Shown one piece after another: positions 8,859 through 15,993 of a DNA stretch of 64,000 nt. Origin of the DNA: an uncultured Alteromonadaceae bacterium (GTDB lineage Bacteria; Pseudomonadota; Gammaproteobacteria; Enterobacterales; Alteromonadaceae); NCBI GenBank assembly GCA_947494925.1, contig CANLWS010000002.1:124001-188000 (forward strand), written 5' to 3'. A program made the translations under genes and the position numbers. How positions within the stretch are numbered: position 1 is the first letter of the stretch; each line of letters starts with the position of its first letter. The notes below the pieces were generated by a model. The model was not told the origin of the DNA and did not search any database. It saw only the letters and a program-made list of their open reading frames with translations.

Positions 8859-8875
8859 ATTCCCGATTAGGGAAT
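8859..8875. promoter_or_regulatory. Inverted repeat, possible operator of the XRE/SRPBCC operon
   Basis: ATTCCC-gatta-GGGAAT is a perfect 6-bp inverted repeat about 50 bp upstream of the SRPBCC start, where a repressor or autoregulator would bind. The rest of the 300-bp gap (8810-9109) holds only this repeat and a terminator-like hairpin at 9026. Confidence 0.4.
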
Positions 8876-9025
8876 GAACGGCTACATTGCAGTTTAACTA
8901 TGGATTTGAAAATCAACCTCAGGTGAACCCTCTTTTCGCCCAACACAAAACATAACAACAAAGAAAAATGTCGGGTTAGATCAATGAGGCTGGTCAACCA
9001 ACTATTTGGGACGTTATATGACGAT

Positions 9026-9053
9026 AACCAAACCGCCCAAATGGCGGCTGGTT
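9026..9053 (-). terminator. Terminator-like hairpin after the SYLF lipoprotein gene
   Basis: On the minus strand the arms AACCA and CCGCC pair with GGCGG and TGGTT around a short loop, with a 1-2 nt internal mismatch. It lies about 56 nt past the lipoprotein stop. The T-rich tail is weak, so this is a tentative call. Confidence 0.45.
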
Positions 9054-9109
9054 AGAATCAGAAACATGTTGGGTTTGAAATCATGGTGCATGAAGTAATT
9101 TTTCTGGTA

Positions 9110-9682
9110 TCAGTTCAACTCATCATCCTGCCAGAACTTGGTGCCTTTTACGGTTAGTTGCAGAGCAATGCCGTTCTGGGTGATTTGATATATTGTGACA
9201 TCATCCACTGACACTTCACCGCCAGTTGCACCACCTTGGTCCCCTGCTTTGGCACTGGCATCCGCCTGAGCACCAAACGCCCAGCCCTGGTTGATAAACC
9301 GTTCCAGCGCAACCTTATTATTAAAAACCATAACCAGGCTAAAATCTTTTACTCCTGCGCCAAAGCCAACGCCCGCTTCTGCCATCTTCATAAAAGTGCG
9401 TTTTTTGCTTTCGTTATCAATTACCACACCATATCCACTGCCGACACTGGCAACAATGAAGTTCACATTGGCATTGTCGAAAACACCATAGCCAGCAGCG
9501 GATTTAACAGTTTCCCTGAGCTCTGGATTTTTCTCGTACAACTGATTTAACACATCCACAGACATGGTCAGCACCTCAACTCGCTTTTCCGCACGTGTAA
9601 CATCCGGTGAATTTGCGCAGCCAGTCAGTATCGCGGCAGTAAAAAATATAGAAACAAAATGTTTTGAAGTAAAAAAGTTCAC
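9110..9682 (-). CDS. SYLF (YSC84-like) domain lipoprotein
   Basis: A 190-residue protein that starts with GTG at 9682. The signal peptide ends in the lipobox LTGC, with Cys22 as the lipidation site; the +2 residue is Ala, so outer-membrane sorting is likely. The mature part matches the SYLF/Ysc84 actin- and lipid-binding fold: TVKSAAGYGVFDNANVNFIVA, SGYGVVIDN, MKMAEAGVGFGAGVKDFSLVM, and the closing KGTKFWQDDELN. Bacterial members are envelope lipoproteins of poorly defined role, proposed to bind phospholipid. It is monocistronic here. Confidence 0.9.
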   Translation of the reverse strand: MNFFTSKHFVSIFFTAAILTGCANSPDVTRAEKRVEVLTMSVDVLNQLYEKNPELRETVKSAAGYGVFDNANVNFIVASVGSGYGVVIDNESKKRTFMKMAEAGVGFGAGVKDFSLVMVFNNKVALERFINQGWAFGAQADASAKAGDQGGATGGEVSVDDVTIYQITQNGIALQLTVKGTKFWQDDELN

Positions 9683-9907
9683 CTGAATATCCCTAAAAAT
9701 GTTGAATGAATAGTGCCGCTATGAAGGCATTTGAAAACAAATAGCAAATCAATTTGAATCACGTGTTAAAGAGAACGAGATTTACTCGTTTAGCTTTCCA
9801 GAAAATGACCGGGCTCTCCGGATTTCACCAGAACATTAATATTAGGGCTGGGTCGAGGTTTTTCAATCAGAAACGAATAAAACTCTTAGTTGCCACCTAA
9901 GAATGTG

Positions 9908-9925
9908 GCCCGCATTTAAGCGGGC
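9908..9925 (-). terminator. Hairpin straddling the ppk2 stop codon
   Basis: GCCCGC-atttaa-GCGGGC is a perfect 6-bp G/C stem whose loop contains the ppk2 TAA stop (9916-9918). The downstream minus-strand tail is CACATTCTTA, only moderately T-rich. It probably ends or stabilises the ppk2 transcript. Confidence 0.55.
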
Positions 9926-10944
9926 GTTGTGTGAGTTATTTGTGTGTTACAACAAGATTTCGCGTTGTATTTAGGGTGGAGACTTTTACCAAGGATATGC
10001 TTGTCTTCCACAATGACATTTGATGCATTCCCAACGATTAATGGGTCAGCACCGCGAACCAAATGGGTATTCTTATTTGGATAGGAAAGACTCGCCAAAA
10101 AGTGATGCATGCAGTTCAACCTGGCGCGTTTCTTATCATCTGATTTGACCACCATCCAAGGCGCGTCTGCCGTGTCGGTATAAAAAAACATGGCTTCCTT
10201 TGCTTCTGTGTAATCATCCCACTTCTGCATCGCCTGTTTATCAATTGGGCTGAGTTTCCATTGCTTCAGAGGATCGGTTTCTCTTCGGGCAAAGCGAAAT
10301 TCCTGCTCCTGAGGCGTCACCGAGAACCAGTACTTATATAATCGAATGCCGCTTCTAACCAGCATTCTTTCCAAATCTGGAGTCTGACGCATAAACTCAA
10401 GGTATTCATTGGGTTCGCAAAAATCCATGACTCTCTCCACGCCGGCTCGGTTATACCAAGAGCGGTCAAACAGAACAATTTCACCTTCAGTAGGTAAATG
10501 TTTTATGTATCGCTGGAAGTACCATTGACCTCTTTCAGTCTCACTAGGTTTCTCCAGAGCAACAACCCGACAACCACGAGGGTTCATGTGCTCCATAAAA
10601 CGTTTGATAGTGCCTCCCTTCCCCGCTGCATCCCGACCTTCAAATAAAATCACTATTTTCTGACCAGTCTCTTTTACCCACTTTTGCACTTTTAGCAGTT
10701 CGACTTGCATTTCCTTCTTGCGGAGCTCGTAGGTTTTGCGTGAGATTTTCGTTTTGTAAGGATATTCACCGGAGCGAAATGATTGGGCAATAAAATCTGG
10801 ATCATGACGATGTTCTGCCAATTCGTGTAACACCTCGCCTCGAGTGTTATTTTGTATTATAGAATCTAACTGTTCTGACTTTGCATTTCCGTTGAGATTC
10901 GATGCACTAGTCGATTTGGGAGTATTGGCTATTTGAGTCATCAT
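9916..10944 (-). CDS. ppk2: Polyphosphate kinase 2
   Basis: A 342-residue class-I type PPK2, which uses polyphosphate to phosphorylate nucleotides, usually forming GTP or ATP from the diphosphate. Walker A is FEGRDAAGKGGT (about 98-109). The conserved PSETERGQWYFQRYIKHLP segment follows, then the Walker B/DRSWYNRAGVE motif (about 160-172) and the lid region with ERMLVRSGIRLYKYWFSV. An N-terminal extension of about 75 residues is polar and probably disordered. It has its own transcription unit, and no ppk1 or exopolyphosphatase is nearby. Starts at 10944 and 10941 (ATG ATG) are equivalent. Confidence 0.96.
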   Translation of the reverse strand: MMTQIANTPKSTSASNLNGNAKSEQLDSIIQNNTRGEVLHELAEHRHDPDFIAQSFRSGEYPYKTKISRKTYELRKKEMQVELLKVQKWVKETGQKIVILFEGRDAAGKGGTIKRFMEHMNPRGCRVVALEKPSETERGQWYFQRYIKHLPTEGEIVLFDRSWYNRAGVERVMDFCEPNEYLEFMRQTPDLERMLVRSGIRLYKYWFSVTPQEQEFRFARRETDPLKQWKLSPIDKQAMQKWDDYTEAKEAMFFYTDTADAPWMVVKSDDKKRARLNCMHHFLASLSYPNKNTHLVRGADPLIVGNASNVIVEDKHILGKSLHPKYNAKSCCNTQITHTTPA

Positions 10945-11180
10945 GTATCCAGTTAATTAATATTTGTTATCCTCATAGAATATATCAACGTACCAGGTCT
11001 GACTGTTTTGAATCCCATTCTATTGATTCAGATCATTTTATTCAGTGTGTAAAAGTAAGTGTCACCTGCATCTGGAGAATAAGTTAAAGTCAGGCCACTT
11101 AGGAAAATTGGCGGTGCTCTCTTGAAAACGAACAAAACACCTTCATTTAAATAACATAAGGTACTTAGAAAAGACGTCTG

Positions 11181-11576
11181 ATGGGCACTCCCGCAACAAA
11201 AGTGATTGCAACCTGGCTGACAGCCTGCTTATTGGCTGTGAATGCCACTGCCTATGCTGCTAGCTGGGAATATGAAGACAATCAGCCCAATGTATATTTT
11301 GAATATGTCCATACCAGCGCCGATATTTCTGCTTCATTTCCGGTATTTTTACCAGATGCAGAGAACAACAAACAGACGTTAAAAAACAACCTGTCCTGGT
11401 ATCACTTTTCATGCTTTGTTGGCACCATCCCAAGTTATTCAGCCGATGTAAACCTGATACAAGTTTCGCTAAACTGGACATACCACAAAACGCGGGAATT
11501 GAGCTTTCCTCCACCTTTACCCTTTGCTTATCAACATTACATCAGCACTGAAGAACCTCCGGCATACATTTCTTAA
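11181..11576 (+). CDS. Small secreted hypothetical protein
   Basis: A 131-residue protein with a clear signal peptide (MGTPATKVIATWLTACLLAV, cleavage near YAA-S at about 28). The mature part is rich in Tyr, Trp, Asn and Pro and has one cysteine. No family is recognised and no ribosome binding site is strong. It leads three consecutive small plus-strand frames up to 12.4 kb. The coding call rests mainly on the signal peptide, so the gene may be lineage-specific or decaying. Confidence 0.55.
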   Translation: MGTPATKVIATWLTACLLAVNATAYAASWEYEDNQPNVYFEYVHTSADISASFPVFLPDAENNKQTLKNNLSWYHFSCFVGTIPSYSADVNLIQVSLNWTYHKTRELSFPPPLPFAYQHYISTEEPPAYIS

Positions 11577-11639
11577 TTTAAACCACTGGCGCAGGCCGAC
11601 TTTCGGCTTGTTTAGATCAATTTAGATTGAGAAATAAAT

Positions 11640-11894
11640 ATGACTTATTGTGAACTGGGGTTCGTGATGTTGCCATGGGTGGCATTCTTGGGCCTGATAA
11701 TACTCTTTTCCAAACTCATCAAGTGGGCTAAAACCCGTAAAAACAGTGCAGTGGCACTGGGAGTGTTGGTACAAATGTTTTTACCTGATCCTAATGTGCA
11801 GAAAACGATCGAGATTGTTGCTGAAGCAAAGCAAGAGGTGAAAAAACAACAACAGGGTGACAGTGATAAATTGGAAAAATCGAACCATAATTGA
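11640..11894 (+). CDS. Small single-pass membrane protein, hypothetical
   Basis: An 84-residue protein with one strong TM helix (about 7-26) followed by a basic stop-transfer stretch (KLIKWAKTRKN), then an amphipathic helix and a Lys/Gln-rich tail (AEAKQEVKKQQQGDSDKLEK). A weak GAGAAA ribosome binding site lies upstream. It runs in the same direction as its two small neighbours. Topology is readable; function is not. Confidence 0.55.
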   Translation: MTYCELGFVMLPWVAFLGLIILFSKLIKWAKTRKNSAVALGVLVQMFLPDPNVQKTIEIVAEAKQEVKKQQQGDSDKLEKSNHN

Positions 11895-11983
11895 TGATAC
11901 AAATTCGTTAAAACCTGACAAGACGCAATACCTGCACACAGTGTATTGTTAATGTCTAAAATAACCTGAGGTTAACTAAAGTC

Positions 11984-12009
11984 CGGCCGTTTGCACGGCC
12001 GCTTTATTT
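11984..12009 (+). terminator. Probable terminator
   Basis: A perfect CGGCCGT-TTGC-ACGGCCG stem-loop (11984-12001) is followed by CTTTATTT, about 90 nt after the preceding small gene. Confidence 0.7.
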
Positions 12010-12032
12010 GCATTCCGTTTTAAAGGTGTTTG

Positions 12033-12377
12033 ATGCCAAACAAAACCGCCAGAAAGCTTGAAAAACAAATAGTAAAATCGCTGACCAAAAGTTGTGAAAA
12101 CATTAAAACTCAAGTGCCGGGATTCGAATGGCTAACCCACAATGTGGACTATGGACGCTTTCCTCAAAGTCTCATCATTACCTGCGTATTCGATAATAAC
12201 GCCTCTTATCAGACTGCTTGTACTGTTTCACATGAATATTTGATTGGCGAAATTATTCGTTCTGACCTGTCTGCTATAGATATTGACCTGAAAAATATTC
12301 ACAAACACCTTTGTTTTGATACCGAGGAGGCATGTGCCGCTGAGAGCACAGGAAATTGGAATAAACGGTTATTCTAG
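12033..12377 (+). CDS. Conserved hypothetical protein of 114 residues
   Basis: The ATG at 12033 has an AAAGG ribosome binding site 7 nt upstream and is preferred over the TTG immediately before it. The N-terminus is lysine-rich and helical (KTARKLEKQIVKSLTKSCEN), then an alpha/beta-looking core with GFEWLTHNVDYGRFPQSLII and CVFDNNASYQ. Proteins like this occur widely in marine gammaproteobacteria, sometimes labelled Fis family, but I see no credible Fis helix-turn-helix and make no functional claim. Confidence 0.7.
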   Translation: MPNKTARKLEKQIVKSLTKSCENIKTQVPGFEWLTHNVDYGRFPQSLIITCVFDNNASYQTACTVSHEYLIGEIIRSDLSAIDIDLKNIHKHLCFDTEEACAAESTGNWNKRLF

Positions 12378-12556
12378 CAATAGCTTTATATAGCCAACGA
12401 TTTGAATTTTAAGAGAAATAAATCTGCACAATGACCGTTCCCAATAATTATCAGGTCTACATGATTTTCCGAAATTTTGTTACTACACTGCACAGTGTGG
12501 TCATGCAAAGTGAGCAAAGAAAGCTCGGCTAATTGGCTCTACAACAGGAACACATT

Positions 12557-14191
12557 ATGAGAGAAAGTTTTGTAAAATTTACCATTGGCGCCTGGGTGAT
12601 TATGCTACTCACCAGCCTGTTTTTGCCTGGGGTCATGTGGTTCACCCTTCTCTTACTGCCGATCACTTTGATCGGTATTTACGATATGAACCAAACTAAA
12701 CACGCTTTGTGGCGTACCTTTCCCGTCGTCGGTCGCGGAAGATGGGTAATGGAGTTTGTTCGTCCTTTTTTACGCCAGTACTTTTTTGAATCTGAAACCG
12801 ACGGTGTACCTATTAATCGTATGTTTCGCTCTGTTATTTATCAACGAGCAAAAGGACAACGGGATACCATTCCTTACGGTACAAAAGTTAATGCATTACG
12901 TGTCGGATATGAATGGATCGGTCACTCGATGGCCGCCATCCATTTGAACAAAGATGCCGTCCTGCCAAGAGTTTTAATCGGTGGGCCAGACTGCACACAG
13001 CCCTACTCTTCGAGTATTTTCAATGTGTCTGCCATGAGTTTTGGTGCCCTCAGTGATAACGCCATCAAAGCCTTGAATAAAGGTGCAAAACAAGGGGGGT
13101 TTTCCCATAACACCGGTGAGGGCAGCGTCAGTCCTTACCACCTGGAACATGGAGGTGACTTGGTTTGGCAGATAGGCACAGGATATTTTGGCTGTCGAAC
13201 CGAAGATGGAAATTTCTGTCCCGATACGTTTAAAGCTACTGCGACCAAATCAAGCATCAAAATGATAGAAATCAAATTATCCCAGGGAGCCAAACCAGGT
13301 CATGGCGGGATATTACCTGCTGACAAAAATACTATTGAAATAGCAGAAATCCGCAATGTGAAGCCCGGCACTACTGTTGACTCACCTCCAGCGCATAAAG
13401 CATTTTCAACCCCTTTGGAGATGATGGACTTTATTCAGCAACTGCGGGACTTGTCTGGCGGCAAACCCATTGGGTTTAAGCTCTGTGTTGGCCGAAAAAG
13501 TGAATTTGTTGCGCTGTGCAAAGCGATGATTGAGAAAAACATAAAACCTGACTTCATCACCGTTGATGGTGGCGAAGGTGGAACGGGTGCGGCACCACTA
13601 GAGTATTCAAATTCAGTGGGGATGCCGCTGCGGGAAGGACTGGTATTTATCTGCGATATATTAAGTGGGTTCGGCTTAAAGAAAGACATCAAAGTCATTG
13701 CCAGCGGCAAAGTGTTTACCGGATTTCACCTAGTGAAAAACTTTTCGCTGGGAGCGGATGTCTGCAACAGTGCCAGAGGCATGATGGTTGCTCTGGGTTG
13801 CGTGCAGTCACTGGTTTGCAATACCAACGAATGCCCTACCGGCATTGCGACTCAGGACCCTGTTTTGGCCGCGGGTTTAGTAGTCAATGATAAGGCTGCT
13901 CGAATAGCTCGCTATCACAAAGAAACTGTCGAAGCGACCATGGATATTGTTGCATCTGCCGGATTGGCTAGCACCAATCAGCTGAATCGCTCCCATATTT
14001 TCCGGCGCGTGAGCGAAACTCAAGTGATGAGATATGATGAAATCTACCCAAACCTCTCAGATTCGTCGTTACTCTCAAAAGACTACCCTGCTCGCTTTGC
14101 TCATGAGATGGCTGAATCCTCAGCTGAATGTTTTATGCCTCAACACTACGTTATCGAATGTTATGGGGGCTTAGAAGAATTGCCTGATTAG
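12557..14191 (+). CDS. Membrane-anchored FMN-binding glutamate synthase-like protein
   Basis: The ATG at 12557 with an AGGA site is preferred over the TTG at 12533, giving 544 residues. Two TM helices occupy about 6-45. The rest is the FMN barrel of the glutamate synthase large subunit: SSSIFNVSAMSFGALSDNAI, GGFSHNTGEGSVSPYH, LSQGAKPGHGGILPADK, ITVDGGEGGTGAAP. A Cys cluster at about 402-430 (CNSARG, LGCVQSLVCNTNECPTGIA) resembles the 3Fe-4S site. The glutaminase domain and the small GltD subunit are both absent, so it is not a full GOGAT. These stand-alone paralogues are common and their substrate is unsettled. Confidence 0.9.
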   Translation: MRESFVKFTIGAWVIMLLTSLFLPGVMWFTLLLLPITLIGIYDMNQTKHALWRTFPVVGRGRWVMEFVRPFLRQYFFESETDGVPINRMFRSVIYQRAKGQRDTIPYGTKVNALRVGYEWIGHSMAAIHLNKDAVLPRVLIGGPDCTQPYSSSIFNVSAMSFGALSDNAIKALNKGAKQGGFSHNTGEGSVSPYHLEHGGDLVWQIGTGYFGCRTEDGNFCPDTFKATATKSSIKMIEIKLSQGAKPGHGGILPADKNTIEIAEIRNVKPGTTVDSPPAHKAFSTPLEMMDFIQQLRDLSGGKPIGFKLCVGRKSEFVALCKAMIEKNIKPDFITVDGGEGGTGAAPLEYSNSVGMPLREGLVFICDILSGFGLKKDIKVIASGKVFTGFHLVKNFSLGADVCNSARGMMVALGCVQSLVCNTNECPTGIATQDPVLAAGLVVNDKAARIARYHKETVEATMDIVASAGLASTNQLNRSHIFRRVSETQVMRYDEIYPNLSDSSLLSKDYPARFAHEMAESSAECFMPQHYVIECYGGLEELPD

Positions 14192-14276
14192 TTAACTTTC
14201 TCTAGTGCTGCGATGACTAAATAACGCTACAATCTTTTCTGCTTTTTATCAGTCAGCTGGGAATTGTGGAGAAGAA

Positions 14277-15149
14277 ATGAAAGAAAAAGTGGCATTTATA
14301 GGATTGGGCGTAATGGGGTTTCACATGGCTGGGTACCTTGCAAAAGCAGGTTATCAGGTGAGTGTTTATAACCGAACACTTTCTAAAGCAGAGAAATGGG
14401 CTGAGTCCTATTCTGGCGATATTTCAAAGACACCAGCACAAGCCAGCCAAGGGGCAAAAATCGTTTTTGCCTGTGTTGGCAACGACAATGATCTTCGCGA
14501 GATATGCCTTGGATCAGAAGGCGCGTTTGCGGGCATGTCAGAAGGCAGCGTATTCGTAGATCATACAACGACTTCTGCCACGGTTGCTAAGGAGCTGGCA
14601 AAAACTGCTGCTGAGCAAGGTTGCGGATATCTGGATGCACCTGTTTCCGGCGGTCAAGCTGGCGCGGAAAATGGTGCGCTCACGGTTATGTTAGGAGGCG
14701 ATATCACCCACTACGAGACAGTTAAACCTGCTATCGCCTGTTACGCTAAAATGCAAAAATTACTCGGTCCTGTTGGACATGGACAGCTCAGCAAAATGGT
14801 TAATCAAATCTGTATTGCAGGCGTTGTTCAAGGCCTTTCCGAAGCTTTGCATTTTGCTCAACAAAGCGGCTTGAATGGCAATGATGTTGTAGAAGTCATA
14901 TCAAAAGGTGCAGCTCAATCCTGGCAGATGGACAATCGCGCCAGCACCATGTTAAACAATGAATTTGATTTCGGTTTTGCCGTTGACTGGATGCGTAAAG
15001 ACTTGGGAATAGTGCTTGATGAAGCAAGAAATAATGGTGCTCATCTGCCATTAACTGCGCTGGTTGATCAATTTTATAGCCAGGTCCAAAACACAGGTGG
15101 AAGTCGTTGGGACACATCAAGTTTAATCACGCTTTTAAACAAGAGTTAA
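14277..15149 (+). CDS. NAD(P)-dependent beta-hydroxyacid dehydrogenase
   Basis: A 290-residue member of the 3-hydroxyisobutyrate/tartronate-semialdehyde reductase family. The N-terminal Rossmann motif is FIGLGVMGFHMA, the substrate motif is DAPVSGGQAGAENGALTVM, and the catalytic lysine is in GHGQLSKMVNQ (about 165-175). NRT after the second strand suggests NADP preference, as in GlyR/GarR-type enzymes. It is distinct from the mmsB copy at 39.8 kb in the valine operon. A GGAGAAG ribosome binding site precedes it. It is probably co-transcribed with the SDR 52 bp downstream; the substrate is unknown. Confidence 0.92.
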   Translation: MKEKVAFIGLGVMGFHMAGYLAKAGYQVSVYNRTLSKAEKWAESYSGDISKTPAQASQGAKIVFACVGNDNDLREICLGSEGAFAGMSEGSVFVDHTTTSATVAKELAKTAAEQGCGYLDAPVSGGQAGAENGALTVMLGGDITHYETVKPAIACYAKMQKLLGPVGHGQLSKMVNQICIAGVVQGLSEALHFAQQSGLNGNDVVEVISKGAAQSWQMDNRASTMLNNEFDFGFAVDWMRKDLGIVLDEARNNGAHLPLTALVDQFYSQVQNTGGSRWDTSSLITLLNKS

Positions 15150-15201
15150 ATTTGCCGAAATCAACCAGGCGATGTGGTTTATGTTTTGAGGAGAATTGGG
15201 T

Positions 15202-15882
15202 ATGAAGCGAACAATTCTGGTCACTGGTGGCAACAGAGGAATTGGCAAAGCAATTTGCGAGGGGTTAGCAAAAATGGACCTGACCGTAATACTCGGTTGC
15301 AGAGATATCGACCAGGGCAAGGTAATCGCCAGTGAAATGCCTGGCAATGTCACAGCTGCGGAACTTGACCTTTCAGACCCTGGGCAGATGGAACGGCAAG
15401 TATCCAGTATTTTAGATGATTTTCCTTGTATTGATGGTCTGATTAACAACGCAGCAGTCTTGATAGAGGGTGACGGATTGGAACTCGATCCCAAGGACAT
15501 GTTAACTAGCCTGAATATCAATTTATTAGCGCCTCTTAAATTGACGCAACTACTGCTTCCAGGCATGGTTTCGCGAAATTATGGTCGCGTTGTCAACTTA
15601 TCTTCCGGCTGGGGTTCATTTTCTGCCGGGCTGGGCGGACCAACAGCCTATGCTGTCAGTAAGGCAGCACTAAATGCGTTAACAGTGAAACTAGATCAAA
15701 CTACCCCAGATTTTATTAAAATTAACTGTGTATGTCCCGGTTGGGTCAGAACAGATATGGGTGGTGCTCAGGCAGACCGCTCTCCTGAAAAAGGTGCAGA
15801 AACAGCCCTCTGGCTGGCGACTTTGTCAGAGGATGGTGCGACTGGAGGCTTTTTTCGGGATAAACAGCCTGTTTCCTGGTAA
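15202..15882 (+). CDS. SDR family NAD(P)-dependent oxidoreductase
   Basis: The ATG at 15202 follows a strong GAGGAGAA site; an in-frame TTG at 15196 is too close to it. The 226-residue product has the classical short-chain dehydrogenase markers: cofactor motif TGGNRGIG (about 7-14), NNAA (about 82), the catalytic Ser in NLSSGWG, and Tyr/Lys in YAVSKAAL. The active-site set is intact. Resemblance to carbonyl reductase-like SDRs is general, so the substrate is not assigned. Confidence 0.9.
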   Translation: MKRTILVTGGNRGIGKAICEGLAKMDLTVILGCRDIDQGKVIASEMPGNVTAAELDLSDPGQMERQVSSILDDFPCIDGLINNAAVLIEGDGLELDPKDMLTSLNINLLAPLKLTQLLLPGMVSRNYGRVVNLSSGWGSFSAGLGGPTAYAVSKAALNALTVKLDQTTPDFIKINCVCPGWVRTDMGGAQADRSPEKGAETALWLATLSEDGATGGFFRDKQPVSW

Positions 15883-15993
15883 GGCTTACCCCAAAACCAA
15901 GTATCTATTTGTTGGGTCTTGAGCTTGTACTTTTACATGTTGTCACGCGAGTGGTAAAGTTTTGCGATATCAGAACCAGAAGTAGAATTAAAA

